From NCBI GenBank assembly GCA_022749755.1, contig CM040447.1, positions 9,852,087 through 9,916,086 of the forward strand: 64,000 bases of DNA, given 5' to 3'. The position numbers were made by a program, and so were the translations under genes. This document shows, piece by piece, positions 47,135 to 60,063 of this stretch. A model generated the notes under the pieces. It saw only the letters and a program-made list of their open reading frames with translations, searched no databases and was not told where the DNA came from. Positions within the stretch are counted from its first letter, which is position 1; each line of letters starts with the position of its first letter. Source of the stretch: Azadirachta indica (taxonomy: Eukaryota; Streptophyta; Magnoliopsida; Sapindales; Meliaceae).

Positions 47135-47395
47135 TTTAAATTATTTGAAATATTAATCTTAATAAAATTCTATTTGAAGATAATTAAAAATTTGTGCATG
47201 TTTTTATATTTTAATGAGTTGAGTAAAAAATTAAGGGAATTTTTTTATTGGGTTTGGCTTTCTGAAAAAATACTCGAGTCTACTTTACTATCCTTTAAGT
47301 TTTTCTTAGGGTCATACTTAAATTAATTGAGAAGTGATTAGATCAAAGTCCCATGAAAAACTAGTCCGGTAAAAAGTCGAGAGATATGTCCAACA
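47135..47395 (+). repeat. Direct repeat, left copy (possible LTR)
   Basis: Resembles 50905-51170: both carry aattaagggaattttt/cctattgggtttgg, tactttaytatcctw and aattgagaagtgatt in the same order and spacing. The copies are clearly diverged and the edges approximate. Confidence 0.6.
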
Positions 47396-48059
47396 TAAAG
47401 TCCTCCAAATTCAAGTAGTTGCAGGTCTCCGGCAACTAGTTTGAAACTTTAGTTTAAACAAAAATCCTTCAAGTCCACATGAGTTAGCGAGTTCCCTACT
47501 ACTCGTCCTAGAGAAGCCCTATTTCATGGGCTTGGAATTTAAAGAGGCGACGTTTCCAATGGCTAAGAAATGTCAATGGATAGGCCCATAATTAATAAAG
47601 CTTGGTAATTGTGACGTCCTCAAAGCAAATTTTGAATTTTTAACACTTTTACAAAATAAAAGTCTTTGCTCGTTTCTTTGCTTTAGAGCGTATCCACAGA
47701 AAACCTTTTGCCCAATAAAGCATCAATTTTTATCTTTCCTATTTTGTTGCCACTATTTTAGCTACCTATTTATTTTTTTTGCTTTCAATTTTTTCTCCCT
47801 TCTAATGCTATGATTTCTTTAGATATTGCTTACTAGTTCAGTCTTAACCTAGTTACAATTTTGTGTAAGTCTTTTGATTACGATTAAAATTTGCTTTGGA
47901 TTGGTTTGTTCTCGGTAGTGGGTTCTGATTTGCTGTGTAGATAGAGAGACCCTAAGAGATGTTCTAAAGGTTTGTAAGGAAAACCCCTTTAAAAAGAAAA
48001 CTTGAGGTCATAATATCATCTTTTTAAGTGATAGTTCTGGAATGTATCTTTAGTGATAT

Positions 48060-49930
48060 TTTACTCAAATATTTAGTATGGATATTGATTTAGATATAGG
48101 AAGTAGGTTTAGCACTGATATAGAATCATTAGACACTAGGGAGTCGGTCCCTGCGCGTTCCAAATGCCAGTTTATTTAATCTTGATAGCCCCTACGAGTT
48201 AGATTGGATTCACTCTTTTATTAGGAGTTTCATTGTCCCTGAACTAAGGGGAAGATTTAATGTCCCGAATTTGGTTACTATGCAATCTACGGGAAAAGAT
48301 TAAAAGGCTAGCTAACCTTGTGAAGGAGAGGTTACGGTGTTTGAGGTGTTGCTGAAACTAGAAGATAGGATTCCATTTTAATCATACTTCGTTAAGATGC
48401 TAAACAATTCGAATTTGGCCCCTGTGCCAATTAATCCTGAATTCGTGGAAAAACTTGATCGATATATATCATTTATGGAAGAGAATAGGTCACAAAGAAC
48501 CGACCTTTCTGGAATGTTGATGTTTATATCAGGTGAGAGTGGGTTCGACGATAGACCCTAGTTTCTATCACTTGGAAGCTAGGTTTAAAGACAAAAAACC
48601 TACTCGGACTTTTTAGACTCGAATAAATCATGGAAGGATAGATGCTTTTTTACTGGTAGAAGATGGGGTAAGACTTTTAGAATTGTTAATATTGAGATCT
48701 CCGTCCCAACATGCCTTTCTAATGAAGGTTCTATGCGTTTTAGTGTTCTTGCATATTATGACATATTTTAATTATTTAGTTGCATTATGAGATGTCATGT
48801 ACATCTATATTTATTATTTTATTTCTTTTTAAAATGAATTCGAGAAATCATGAATTAAATTTATTTTTTGGTGATGCAATTTTTAAGGGCGGAAAGCCTC
48901 TACTCAATTCTAACTTAGGAAGCATGTATTAGAGGTGATATCAGAATCTTATGTTCCTACACATCTTTTTTTCGATTACAGCTTAAAAGTTGCTAGGTTG
49001 ATTTTTGACATTCCCAAGGCTAAGAAAAGAGGTAAGGTTTTCTAATTATGTTATATTAGCCTGTATTGTTGCTTATCTTTCGTTGCTACTTTTGTGCATT
49101 ATCGATATTTCTTGGTTCTCTTAGGGATAACCCTAAGAGTGACTAAGGAGAAAAAGAAAAGGAAGAGCACAAGGGCTGCGATGAAGAGTTTGTCTGCCTT
49201 TATAGAAGTTGATGTTCCTGAGCTTAGTGGAACTTATAAACCAATTCTCGGAGGTCCTTTTTCAACTTATAACCCGATTCTCAGAGGTCTCTTTTTGGCA
49301 AGTGTTTCACAAGTGCTGACTGAGATTTTGCTAATAATGCTCTCACTAACTTACATATTAAGGTTCTCCCTCGACGACGCAAGAAAGAAAAGATGCAAAG
49401 AAGGGAAGTTGATAAAAGATTCATTTTCCTCCTCTCTTCTTGTCATTGATATTAGCAAGGCTACAAGAGAACGATACTAACACTTAGTGCCTATAATAAA
49501 GTCTACAGAATACGTTTTTACCCAAGAATAGACGAACACAGAGTCCCATGTTGACGATGTTAAGTCCTAGCATTATGTTTTAAGGTTAGCCACAAAGTAG
49601 TATGTATATATGTTTTTCATTTTTATTACTTTATACTTGTTATTGTCATTATCATTTTCTAATAATTAAAGTGTGTTTTGTAGACGAATTTTCTTTTGGC
49701 AGGTCATTGAGACAAGCTTATCCAACAAATTAGGAAAGCTTAGCGGTCCTTTATTTTGGAGAGAGGGTGCAAGGCTTTACGGAGAGGAAAGGAGAAGTTG
49801 GAAGCCCAAGTCCACAAACTATTAGTTGAAATTAAATTCAAATTAGGGCAGAAAGAGAAACAATACGACGAGGTTGCCTGAGAGACTCAAGTTACCAATT
49901 TGAACGTGATTTGGCGGCTGCTATTCAAGC
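48060..49930 (+). pseudogene. Retroelement gag-like relics between direct repeats
   Basis: Broken plus-strand frames: SPYELDWIHSFIRSFIVPEL near 48190; FYHLEARFKDKKPTRTF near 48566; a 128-codon open stretch at 49094-49480 that includes EKKKRKSTRAA; and a coiled-coil-like KALRRGKEKLEAQVHKLLVE near 49770. The layout recalls the 'putative plant transposon protein' class of gag-bearing, pol-less elements, but I cannot match a family firmly. Confidence 0.35.
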
Positions 49931-50904
49931 CAAGGAGGAAGTAGATGTCGGAGGGTACGTGAATTAAATGAATATAATATATACATAAATTAAATGTATC
50001 ACTAATTCATGATATATAAAGAAGAATTAGAAAAGAGCACATACAAAACTATAATTAAGACTAATTTGTTTAATATAATATAATATTTTATTAATTTATT
50101 CAAACCATAGATTTCATTTTATTAATAAAATGAGACTAATATTAACTTAGTATATACAATTATTTTAAATAATATTTATTATTCTCATAATTTAACTGCA
50201 AAAAAAAAAAAAACCATGAGCTCTCCTTTATTTTTTTTTTATTCATACTAGTAAATCTTTTTTAAAACTAATTTTAATCCTTTAGTACTACTATACTAGC
50301 ATAGAAAATGAATATACAAGTATAAATAGAGAACAAAAAAACTATAGAGATAATTCAAATTTTTTTTAACATTATAATGAATTAAAAATCATAATATTTT
50401 CAATTCAACACATAAGTGTAGTATGTTTAAAAAAATAGTAAATTATAAATTTTTGGGGTATACTATAAATAGATCAAAATTATTAGTTGTATAAGAATTA
50501 TTTTAATAAGTAATTAGGGTTAAATATTAAAATTTCAGATAATTTTGCTATAGAACATAAGTGTTTAAAGCTGAAAAGCATAAATAATCAATAAATAAAG
50601 ATTAAGATATTTAGCTTTGAATAAAACATCAATTCTTGGATTTGAATGATATTTATTTTGGACTCTAATAATTTTTATAATTAGGTTTGGTTGATATATT
50701 AAATTGTATTCAATTGATATTTACTTATAGATCCTAATAATATTTGTAACTGGACTCAAACAATATTTTAATTCTGAATCCTAATAATATTTTTTTGGTT
50801 TTTTATTTTTAAAATCAAAATCGGAGCGATATAAATGGTAATTAGCCAAAAACCGAATATAATACATAAGAATCGAACAGAACCCGTCAGTTTAGGTTCG
50901 GTTT

Positions 50905-51170
50905 AGTTCAGTTTAGATTATTTAGAATATTAATCCTAATAGAATTTTAATTGGAAATAATTAATGATTTGCGCATGCTTTTATGTTTTCATGAACTGGT
51001 TCAAATAATTAAGGGAATTTTCCTATTGGGTTTGGTTTTCATGCAAGAATATTTGGACCTACTTTATTATCCTATACGTTTTTCTGAAGGGTATGTTTAG
51101 ACCAATTGAGAAGTGATTGGGCCACAATCCCAAGAAAAGTCACTCCAGCAAGGAATTATAAGATAGGCCC
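50905..51170 (+). repeat. Direct repeat, right copy (possible LTR)
   Basis: Partner of 47135-47395. Together they bound about 3.5 kb with gag-like remains, the geometry of a large retrotransposon derivative. TG/CA ends and a target duplication were not established. Confidence 0.55.
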
Positions 51171-53020
51171 AACAGCAACTAAAATTTTGTCTCAAGCAAT
51201 TCAAATCCTTGATAGTGCAATATAACAAATTAATTCAACTCACAATTCTAATCACAATTATGTAAATAATAATGAATTATGTTTCAAGTGAGTAAACAAA
51301 AATTTGTAACAATAATAACCTTAAACATAAATAAAGAGATATAATTAGAGAGATTGATCATGATTTTTATGTAGTTTAACAAACTCTAGACTTATGTCTA
51401 TGCCTCTGAGCTCTAAACTTTAGTATATTTTTGTTTTTTCTTTCAAACCCAAAGGCAATCAATTACAATTTTAAGTAGACTTAGCTGGTGACACTTAAAT
51501 CTTCTACCAAGAAGATTAAGATTAGTTTGGATACCTCTCCAATTTTTACAAACCAAATGACTTGCAAGTATTACTTAAATCCTACCACTTAATTTTTTTT
51601 TCTCTCACACTCACATGCAAAAATTACAAATAGGGATGAACTTGATTAAATAATTTGATAAAAAAAAAAGTGCAAAAATTCTTTCTTAGTATCATTAAAG
51701 ATTAGATTGTGTAATGAATTTGATGTATAATTTATAAAAGTAAAAGATTTTGTATTACACTTTAAAAATTGTAACTAAGCTTCTCAAATGTAAATAAATA
51801 ATTTCAAATGAGTTTAAATTAGTATTTTAAAAAAACCCCTTAAAAATTAGTGGACCTTGAAATTTTAAATTTTAAATTTTAAGAAACGGGTCTATCTTTT
51901 TATAGCAAACGGTCATCTATTATGTAGAAAATGGGTTGATCATTGTATTTTCGCATTTTCACCAAGATGACACTATTCAACGGTTTCACATAGACCGATT
52001 TTTTCGTTACTAGTTCAAGTAAACCAAACAGGAGCAAGGTTTTTCAAAAGGTTTAAAACCTTTGCGTTAAAAAAAGAAAAATGGTAGAGTTTTAATTTTC
52101 TATAATATGGACATATGTTAAATTCATAACTTTTAAGCACTTGCAAATAAAGTTTTGATGCTAACTACTTCACGTCACTACAAGTGAATTCTTATCTATA
52201 TTGGGAACCCAAGCACCTATTTACTAAACTATAAGCTATCTTCATAAAATATATTAACTTATATCAACAGAACTTTCTACAAAAAATTTAAATCTCTAAC
52301 AAAATGTTCCTATACATATATACTAACACCAAAAATCTATACATATTATTCTCATAAGTATGCGATATACTAGTTTTATCTACAAGAGTTCAACAAAATG
52401 ATAAACATTTTCTTATTGGATTAAAACTTATCTTCTTAATTACTCTCTCTCTAACATCATCAAAAACCTAAAACATAGGGGTCATGAACAAATTTGTCCA
52501 ATTTTAACAATAAACTTAATTAAAAATATCTTTAAGAAATATAAAAGTCAATATTAGCTAAAGATATCGCTCAAATCTTAAAATAGAAGTTTAATATAAA
52601 TTTCATATGTTTTTATAATAATAAAAAAACATGAATTACTGAAATAATTCATTCGTTCTTTTGTTTTAAACAAATATAACTAATATAAAAATAATTTATT
52701 GTAAAAACATTAAAATTATTATTAATGATAATAATTTTAAAAAAATTTAGAATATTTTTAAATAATTATTAAAGAAAATAAATCTAATTTATTATAAAAA
52801 TAAAATTATTCTTATTAATTTTAAATTCAAATTTAAAAGTTCATAATTTAATGATAATGATAAGTTTAAATTTGAAATATGTTAGTTTTAACAATTATAA
52901 AACTATTTTTAATTTATAAATTTTTTAATATTAGAACAAAAATTTATTATTAATAGAATTTATCATATATATTTTTAAAAGAATTGTTTATTAAAGATTG
53001 AACGCAAAATATATTTGGTG
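51171..53020. other. AT-rich intergenic region
   Basis: About 1.8 kb, strongly AT-rich, no gene or element recognised on either strand. Confidence 0.5.
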
Positions 53021-53021
53021 T

Positions 53022-54530
53022 TGTGGTGAGAAAAAAATGCCCTATACTCCCCTCAAGTTTGGACTAATTGTCCAACACCCCTAATATTTCAAAAATAATC
53101 CATTGACATCTTATCGTTAATCTAACTAACGGTCAAACTCTATTGTCAAAGATAAAATTGGTCTTTTAATGTTATATCAATAAAAATTAAATAAAAATAT
53201 TAAAAATTAAATTTATAAATAAAATAGTAAGAATAAAATAAATATAAAATAATAAATTAACCATAAAATCACTAACCCTATTCCTAAACACACTCTTTCT
53301 TCTTCCTAGTTGTCACTTCTTCTTCTTCTTTTTCTAGATCTTGTTCTAATGGTGGATACATTCAAGGAAATGATAATGCGTAATCCATCAATATCTAGAC
53401 CACCAAACTCTTTATATCATCAGTAAAATAACTCACAACTCCAATTACAAATCAAAATAAGTAAATCTCAAATATTTTTTATTGTTACAAAGCGTGCCTC
53501 CTCCACTGTCAATAACCACCACGAACACCATCTTCCACCATCTTGTGATAACCAAAGATGAACTTCGCCTTGAAACCTATTAATGAGCCTGTATAGAGGG
53601 CCTGGTTCCATAGCTAATTTGGTGGTGTGTGATTTTTTAGTATTTTAAAGTTAAAAATTAGATATTTTTCTCTTTTTTTTTTTTTTTTTTAAATTTGGGC
53701 ATGAATCCCAAATTAATAGGGAATATGACTAAGTATTTTGTTCAGTTCACAAGTTTTTCTTATTCTGCATTTCAACCATGGCCTTAGATGCTAACTTATT
53801 TTTTGTGTGTGTGTGTGTATGGACTTATTTCTTGGATGGCTAGTTTGTAAATTTATTTTATAAATTATGATTACAATTTCCTATACTTAACTTAACGTCT
53901 AATATCTATTGTTTGTTATTATATTTGAAGGATGTTTGTTTAGTTTGCAGGATGAGCTTAATAGGATGTTCTGGGTTAATTTGGAGGATGTTTTGTGTTT
54001 GTTATTGTGGCTTGCTAGTGAAAAGGATGAAGAAAAGAAAAAAAAAAAAAAAGGTTTGGAGGATGTTCTAGGTGTGCTAGTGAAAGGGGATGAAGAAAAA
54101 GAAAAAAATAAAAAATGGAAGGAGATGCAAACAAGAAATGCCAAAAAAAATAATACTAAGAAATTTAAATAAATTGCCCTAAGCCACCAACCAATATTTA
54201 TTTAAATTTAATATAAAATTTGAAACTTATTTATATACCAATATTTATTTAAATTTATTAAAATAAATTTAAATTTATTTATATAAAATTAAATATCTTT
54301 TACTTTATAAACTATTACATGGACAAACCAATTAACATGTGAACCCACATTTAATTCATGAGCACATGTGTTCTATCATTCTGTCACTCGGGATATAATA
54401 GTAAAATTGTTTTTTTTTTGGTCATCCCAACTACCTGTAGAATGTAACAGAGTATTTTGAAACATTAGGATGGTATTGAGCAATTAGCCTACACGTAACG
54501 TGGGGTCTAGGGCATTTTTTCTCGTGGCAA
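53022..54530. mobile_element. Non-autonomous MULE-like element
   Basis: The left end has gagaaaaaaatgccctatac, then ctaattgtccaacacc and taatatttcaaaa. The reversed right end has gagaaaaaatgccctagacc, then ctaattgctcaatacc and taatgtttcaaaa. These paired blocks keep order and spacing over about 80 bp. No target duplication was evident. The inside has no transposase; an A-rich tract lies at 54037-54052. The frames around 53899-54172 are low-complexity Lys/Glu or Ser/Phe runs. Confidence 0.6.
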
Positions 54531-55150
54531 AGATATTGGTCTATTTCTTTTAGGCCCTATTTGAATACATATAAAGTAAATTATTTACAATTCTAAAAGA
54601 ACCGAGGCAGCGCCCTCAAGCATATTGATAAAAATATAGAAAAATAATTTCACATAACAATTATAAGTTTTTTTTTAAAACATGTTCTTTGTGCCTTTTA
54701 TCACTATAATTTTACAAATTAAAAAAAATAAAACATCAATTTAACTTTTTTCATAATTTCATTTACAAAAACAAAATACAAAGATCTAAAAAACTACGCT
54801 AATAAATATATAACAATATTTTAACAAAAAATGAAATTAAAGCATGTAGGATAAATTACTAAAACTAAAATTATGTAACAAATAAGTGTATTTCTCACAA
54901 TGGAAAAGGATTTATAGTCGGTTTGGCTTAATTTACTTATTGATCCCACAAATTTGAAAACTACCAATTAAACTCTAAATCTTCTATCTAATTAGATTGG
55001 TTTGGATGGAATATGATGCAATTATTTTTTTTTATCTCTATTATGTCGTAACAATAAGTTTAGCACAGATGTATTTACCACCTTAGTTATTTGCCACGCC
55101 AATACTTTAAAATGTTTAAATTTAAGTGAAGACGTAGGTAATTATTATGA
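54531..55150. other. Spacer left of the Ty3/gypsy element
   Basis: AT-rich, no gene. The last five bases (tatga) form the left target-site copy of the retrotransposon. Confidence 0.5.
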
Positions 55151-55394
55151 TGTAGGACGACTTGACTAACTTTTTATTTTATTTAATTAAAATTGTTTTC
55201 TTTAATTTTTTTTCTATTTTTAGCGTCCTTATTTTTTGTAGGAGTTTTTTTTTTTCTTATTTAAGTAGATTGAGGTTTTCTCTATTATAAATAGGGAGCC
55301 TATAGTATTGTTTAGACATTTTTCTGTCAATAAAATTCCATTCAAAAACTTTTAAAACCTTAGTTTCGTTTATTTTTGCGTTTCCACTTCGTCA
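55151..55394 (+). repeat. 5' LTR of the Ty3/gypsy element
   Basis: 244 bp. Contains a promoter-like tattataaatagggagcc near 55283 and a polyadenylation-like caataaaa near 55327, as expected of an LTR. It matches the 3' copy with scattered substitutions and small indels. Confidence 0.92.
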
Positions 55395-55408
55395 ATTGGT
55401 ATCAGAAT
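55395..55408 (+). other. Primer-binding site (initiator tRNA-Met)
   Basis: attggtatcagaat directly follows the LTR terminal CA and matches the TGGTATCAGA end-complement of plant initiator tRNA-Met. Confidence 0.85.
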
Positions 55409-55418
55409 AGGAATTGCA

Positions 55419-56520
55419 ATGGCGCGTAATAGTGATATGGGAAGCAACTATCCTACTGACGATGTTTAAGGGGTGCAGGCACTAACGGTGGAAGTTATTC
55501 GTGCAATAGCTATAGAAGCTGGAAGGGCAGCCGTTAGAGAATTCACTCAAACTATTCGTCAAGAATTAGTAGACTGTGATCGAAGGTTGGAGAAGTTGGA
55601 ACTAGGCGGTAACAAGATGGTTGAACATAAACATAGACGGACAGACGGGATCCTGCCCCGTGATCCGACACTAGTGCACAACCACAAAACTCAGAGATAT
55701 GAGAATTCAAATGATGATATAATTGATCAAGATTCTGTTAGGACACGTGGAAGTGGAAATTATAATGATTATAAGGTAAACCTAGATCTTCCTGTGTTTA
55801 AAGAGAGTTTGCACATAGAAGACTTCCTTGATTGGTTGGCAGATGTTGAGAATTTTTTTGATTATATGTATATTCTTAATGAAAGGAAAGTAAAATTAAT
55901 AGTTATGAAGTTAAAAAGGGGTGCATCTGCTTGGTGGTAGCAGGTACAGAATAAACGACGGCGTGAAGGAAAAGACATAATTAAGTCTTGAGAGCGCATA
56001 AAATAAAAGATGAAGGCTCAATATTTGCTCTCTAATTATGAGTAGGATTTATTCAAGCAGTTAAATAATTGCCGACAAGGAAATTGTTCAGTCGACGACT
56101 ATGCTGAAGAATTTCATAGGTTATATTCTAGGAACAACTTGAAGGAGTCAAAATCATAACTAGTTATCAAATTCACTAGAGGGTTGCGAACTGAAATACA
56201 AGACCAGCTTTACATGTATACAATTTGGGATTTTTCTGAAGTCGTGAGTAAGGCAAGGAAGTTGGAGAGGCAATTAATGCGCCTTGTTATTAAACCGTAA
56301 GCTATAGCACGACACTTTTCGACTTCACCAAATCTAGTACCACAAAATAACAGCACCAAATATGGGTGGAGGAGACACCAGGCATAAGGGTATTTTTGCT
56401 AACCCGCGAACCACTCAACAACAAACTAGTAACTCGTATGTGAAGCCAATGCCAAGCAAATGTTATAGATGTCAACAGCCTAGACATCCAATGACTGTTC
56501 GGAATGGGGGAAAAATAAAG
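55419..56520 (+). pseudogene. Ty3/gypsy gag with damaged zinc knuckle
   Basis: The ATG at 55419 is followed after 16 codons by TAA. Beyond it, an open stretch (to 55940) contains the gag core: VNLDLPVFKESLHIEDFLDW and VKLIVMKLKRGASAWW. Further gag follows in broken frames (SVDDYAEEFHRLYSRNNLKE near 56090). The zinc knuckle near 56461-56500 starts CYRCQQPRHP but loses its frame before the last cysteine. Confidence 0.85.
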
Positions 56521-56699
56521 GTGTGACACATTATATGAACGCTGTAGTAGAAGATGAAGAAGGCGAATATGAAGATAGGGAAGAGGTTGATAGTGATAAA
56601 GGAGAAGCCATTTCTTATATTCTGCAGAAACTATTATTGACACCTAAAACGAAAGAGGAGACGCAACAAAATAAGAATTTTCGTACGAAGAGAACAATT

Positions 56700-59600
56700 A
56701 AAAATAAAGTGTGCAAGGTGATAATCGATAATGGCAGTAGCGAAAATATAGTCTTTAAGGCATTAGAAAATGCTTTGAATTTGCCCACAGAAAAATACCC
56801 ATCACCCTACAAAATTGGCTGAATTAAGAAGGGAATTGAAACGCGTGCAACTGAAGTATGTAAGCTTTTTTTTTCAATTGGAGAATATTATAAAAGTGAT
56901 GTGTTGTGTGATGTCATGGATATGGATGCATGCCATGTGTTACTAGGAAGGCCATGACAATATGATGTTGATGCGATAACAGGGGATGACGAAACATTTA
57001 TGAGTTTTGGTGGGATGGAAAGAAAATAGTATTGATGCCAATAAGTGAACTAAGGAGGGGCAGAAGGTTTTTGGAGAAGAGGGGACAAACTTCTTAACTG
57101 TAGTAGAAGGACATATAAAAGAAAATTGTGAGGGTTGTATAATGGTAGCAAAGGATGAGGAATTGGAACCGATGATGAAGATTCTAGAGATCGTACAACC
57201 ATTACTATCTAAAATTTTTGACGTAGTTCTAGATGAGATGCCAGACAAGTTCCCACCTATGCGGGATATACAACACAGCATTGATTTTGTGCCTAGAGCT
57301 AGTTATGCCAATTTGCCACATTATAGAATGAGTCCTAAAGAGCATGAGATTTTACAAAAGCAGGTGGATGAGTTACTTAAGAAGGGGTTTATTAGGGAAA
57401 GTAAAAGTCCTTGTGCAGTTCTTGTGCTTCTAGTCCCTAAAAAGGATGATAATTGGCGAATGTGCGTAGATAGCAGAGCAATTAACAGAATAACCATTAG
57501 GAATCAATTTTCGATTCCACGATTACAAGATATGCTAGACCAGTTTGGAGAAATAAAAGTGTTTTCCAAACTTGACTTAAGTAGTGGTTATCATCAAATT
57601 CGTATTAAATCTTCAGATGAGTGGAAGATAACATTCAAGACTAAAGAGGGATTATATGAATAGATGATAATGCCTTTCGATTTGTCAAATGCACCAAACA
57701 CCTTCATACGACTTATGAATTAGGTATTGAAACCTTTCGCTTTTAAGTTTGTTGTAGTATATTTTAATGACATTTTAATTTATAGTAGTGATGAGGAGAG
57801 TAATTTGGTGCATTTGAGGGCGGTATTCAAAACTCTTAGGAAGAATAAGTTATTTGTCAACTCGAAGAAATATAATTTTATTATTTTTGGGGTTCGTAAT
57901 TGGGGCTGACGGCATTATAGTTAATGAGTCCAAGGTTAAGGCAATTTAAGATTGGCCTACACCAAAGACTGTCTGGGAAGTAAAACGTTTTCATGAATTA
58001 GCGACATTTTATCATCGGTTCATTCGTAATTTTAGCACCATCGCAGCACCTATTATTAAGTGTATGAAGAAGGGAAAGTTTAATTGGGGTGAGGAGCAAA
58101 ATAAGAGTTTTAACATCTTGAAGAAAAAACTTTGTACGGCTTCTGTATTAGCTAACTTTGATAAGGTATTTGAGGTGGATTGTGATGCTTCAAGAATAGG
58201 TATTGGTGCTGTTCTCAGTCAAGAAGGTAAACCTATTTAGTATTTTAGTGAAAAGTTGTGTGACGTAAGACAGAAATGGTCTACATATGACCAAGAATTT
58301 TATGTAGTATTCAAGGCATTGATGCATTGGGAGCATTACTTGATTCAAAGGGAGTTTGTGCTTTATAGTGATCACCAGACATTGAAGTATATCAATAGTT
58401 ATCATCATTTTAATAAAGTACACGTTAGGTAGGTGTCATTTATGTAAAAATTTATATTTGTATTGAAGCATAAGTCTGGGCAACAGAATAAGGTAGCTGA
58501 TGCTTAGAGTAGGCGAGCTATTTTATTGGTCACTTTGAATAATGAAATAATTAGGTTTGAGGTAATGAAAGAACAGTATGCAGTTGATGAAGATTTTCAT
58601 ATTATTTGGGATCAATGTAATCATAATCAATAAGCAGCAGATTTTCTTATTCATAACGGATATCTATTTAAAGCCAACAAGTTATGCATTTCTCATTATT
58701 CATTGTGAGAGTAGTTAATACGGGAATTACATGTTGGTGGTTTGGCTGATCATATGGGGCGAGACAAGACAGTCGCTTTGGTGGAAGAGAGGTATTATTG
58801 GCCGCAACTTAAACAAGATGTAGGAAGAATTGTGCGGCAGTGCCAAGTGCACCAAGTTGCTAAGGGACAGGTTTAGAACACTAGATTGTATATGCCATTA
58901 CCAGTGCCTGAAAATAGTTGGGAGAATGTGTCAATAGATTTTGTGCTAGGATTACCGCGTACCTAACGAGGTAATGATTCTGTCTTTATTGTTGTAGATT
59001 ATTTTTCAAAGATGACACATTTTATTGCTTGTAAGAAAACTGGTGATGCAACTCATGTGACGGGATTATACTTTAAGGAAGTAGTTCGTCTACATGGCAT
59101 TCTTAACTCCATTACTTCAAATAAGAATGGCAAATTTTTTAGTCATTTTTAATGTATTTTATGGAGGAAATTTGATACAAAGTTGCAGTACAGTTGTGCT
59201 TTTCACTCTCAAACTGATGGGCAAACAGAAATGGTTAATTGCACATTAGGAAACATGTTGCGTTTTATTTATGGGGAGAAACCTAAGCAATGGGATGTAG
59301 TGTTGCCTCAAGTAAAATTTACTTATAATAATATGATGAATCGTTTGACTGGCAAAACTTTATTTGAGGTGGTTTATTTGCAACCACCCCGTTATGTATT
59401 GGACTTGGTGACTTTACCAACTTTGCCAAAGATTAATAAGGCTACAGAAAACATGGCAGAGAAGGTACAGAAAATACAAGAGAAGGTTCGTGCTAACTTT
59501 GAAGCTACCAACAAAAAATACAAAAAAGACACAGATCAACATCGGCAACAAAAGGTGTTTGAGGAAACAGATCTTGTCATGGCCTATTTACGCAAAAGTC

Positions 59601-59806
59601 AATTTCTTGGGATTCATAGCAAATTACAGAACAAAAAGTATAGGCCATTTCGTATCACAAAGAAGATTCATGATAATGCCTATGTGTTACAACTGCCGAA
59701 TGATTAGAATATCTCAAACATTTTTAATGTAGCAGATATATACAAGTATCATGAAAATGAAGTGTTATACTCAAAGAACTTGAGGACAAGTTCATTTCCA
59801 AATAGC
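56700..59806 (+). pseudogene. Ty3/gypsy pol (protease, RT, RNase H, integrase)
   Basis: The protease active-site region reads VIIDNGSSENIV (about 56720). [54 protein letters not shown], and VVYFNDILIYSS near 57750, where the usual YxDD is YFND, so a catalytic Asp is lost. RNase [21 protein letters not shown] (58170). Integrase: zinc-region remains, SIDFVLGLPRT and [11 protein letters not shown] (about 58935-59020), then FHSQTDGQTEMVN (59205) and a 174-codon tail. Stops at 57661, 57721, 58238, 58428, 58447 and more are nearly all TAG where Trp or Gln is expected. Confidence 0.9.
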
Positions 59807-59816
59807 GGGGAGCTGA

Positions 59817-60063
59817 TGTAGGACGACTTGACTAGCTTTTTTATTTTATTTAATTTAAATTATTTTTCTTTAATTTTTTTTTTAGTTTTTAGCTTCTTTA
59901 TTTTTGGTAGGAGTTTTTTTTTTTCTTATTTAAGTACATTTAAGTTTTTTCTATTATAAATAGAGAGTTTACAGTATTATTTAAACACCTTTCTTTCAAT
60001 AAAATTCAATTCAAAAACTTTTGAAATTTTAATTTCGTTTATTTTCACGTTTTCACTTCGTCA
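59817..60063 (+). repeat. 3' LTR of the Ty3/gypsy element
   Basis: 247 bp, same start and end as the 5' LTR; right flank begins TATTA. Confidence 0.92.

Larger units (their letters stand above)
55151..60063 (+). mobile_element. Ty3/gypsy LTR retrotransposon, full length but inactive
   Basis: The LTRs are 55151-55394 and 59817-60063, both starting TGTAGGACGACTTGACTA and ending cacttcgtca. The primer-binding site attggtatcagaat at 55395-55408 matches initiator tRNA-Met. A purine tract (agcggggagctga) precedes the 3' LTR. Flanks TATGA and TATTA are a target duplication with one change. Internal order is gag, protease, RT, RNase H, integrase, which defines Ty3/gypsy. Many in-frame stops show that it is dead. 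Confidence 0.92.

Noticed and set aside
53899..54172. 81- and 87-codon overlapping frames on opposite strands
   Set aside because: They are generated by an A-rich/GAA-rich tract within a MULE-like element; composition is low-complexity.
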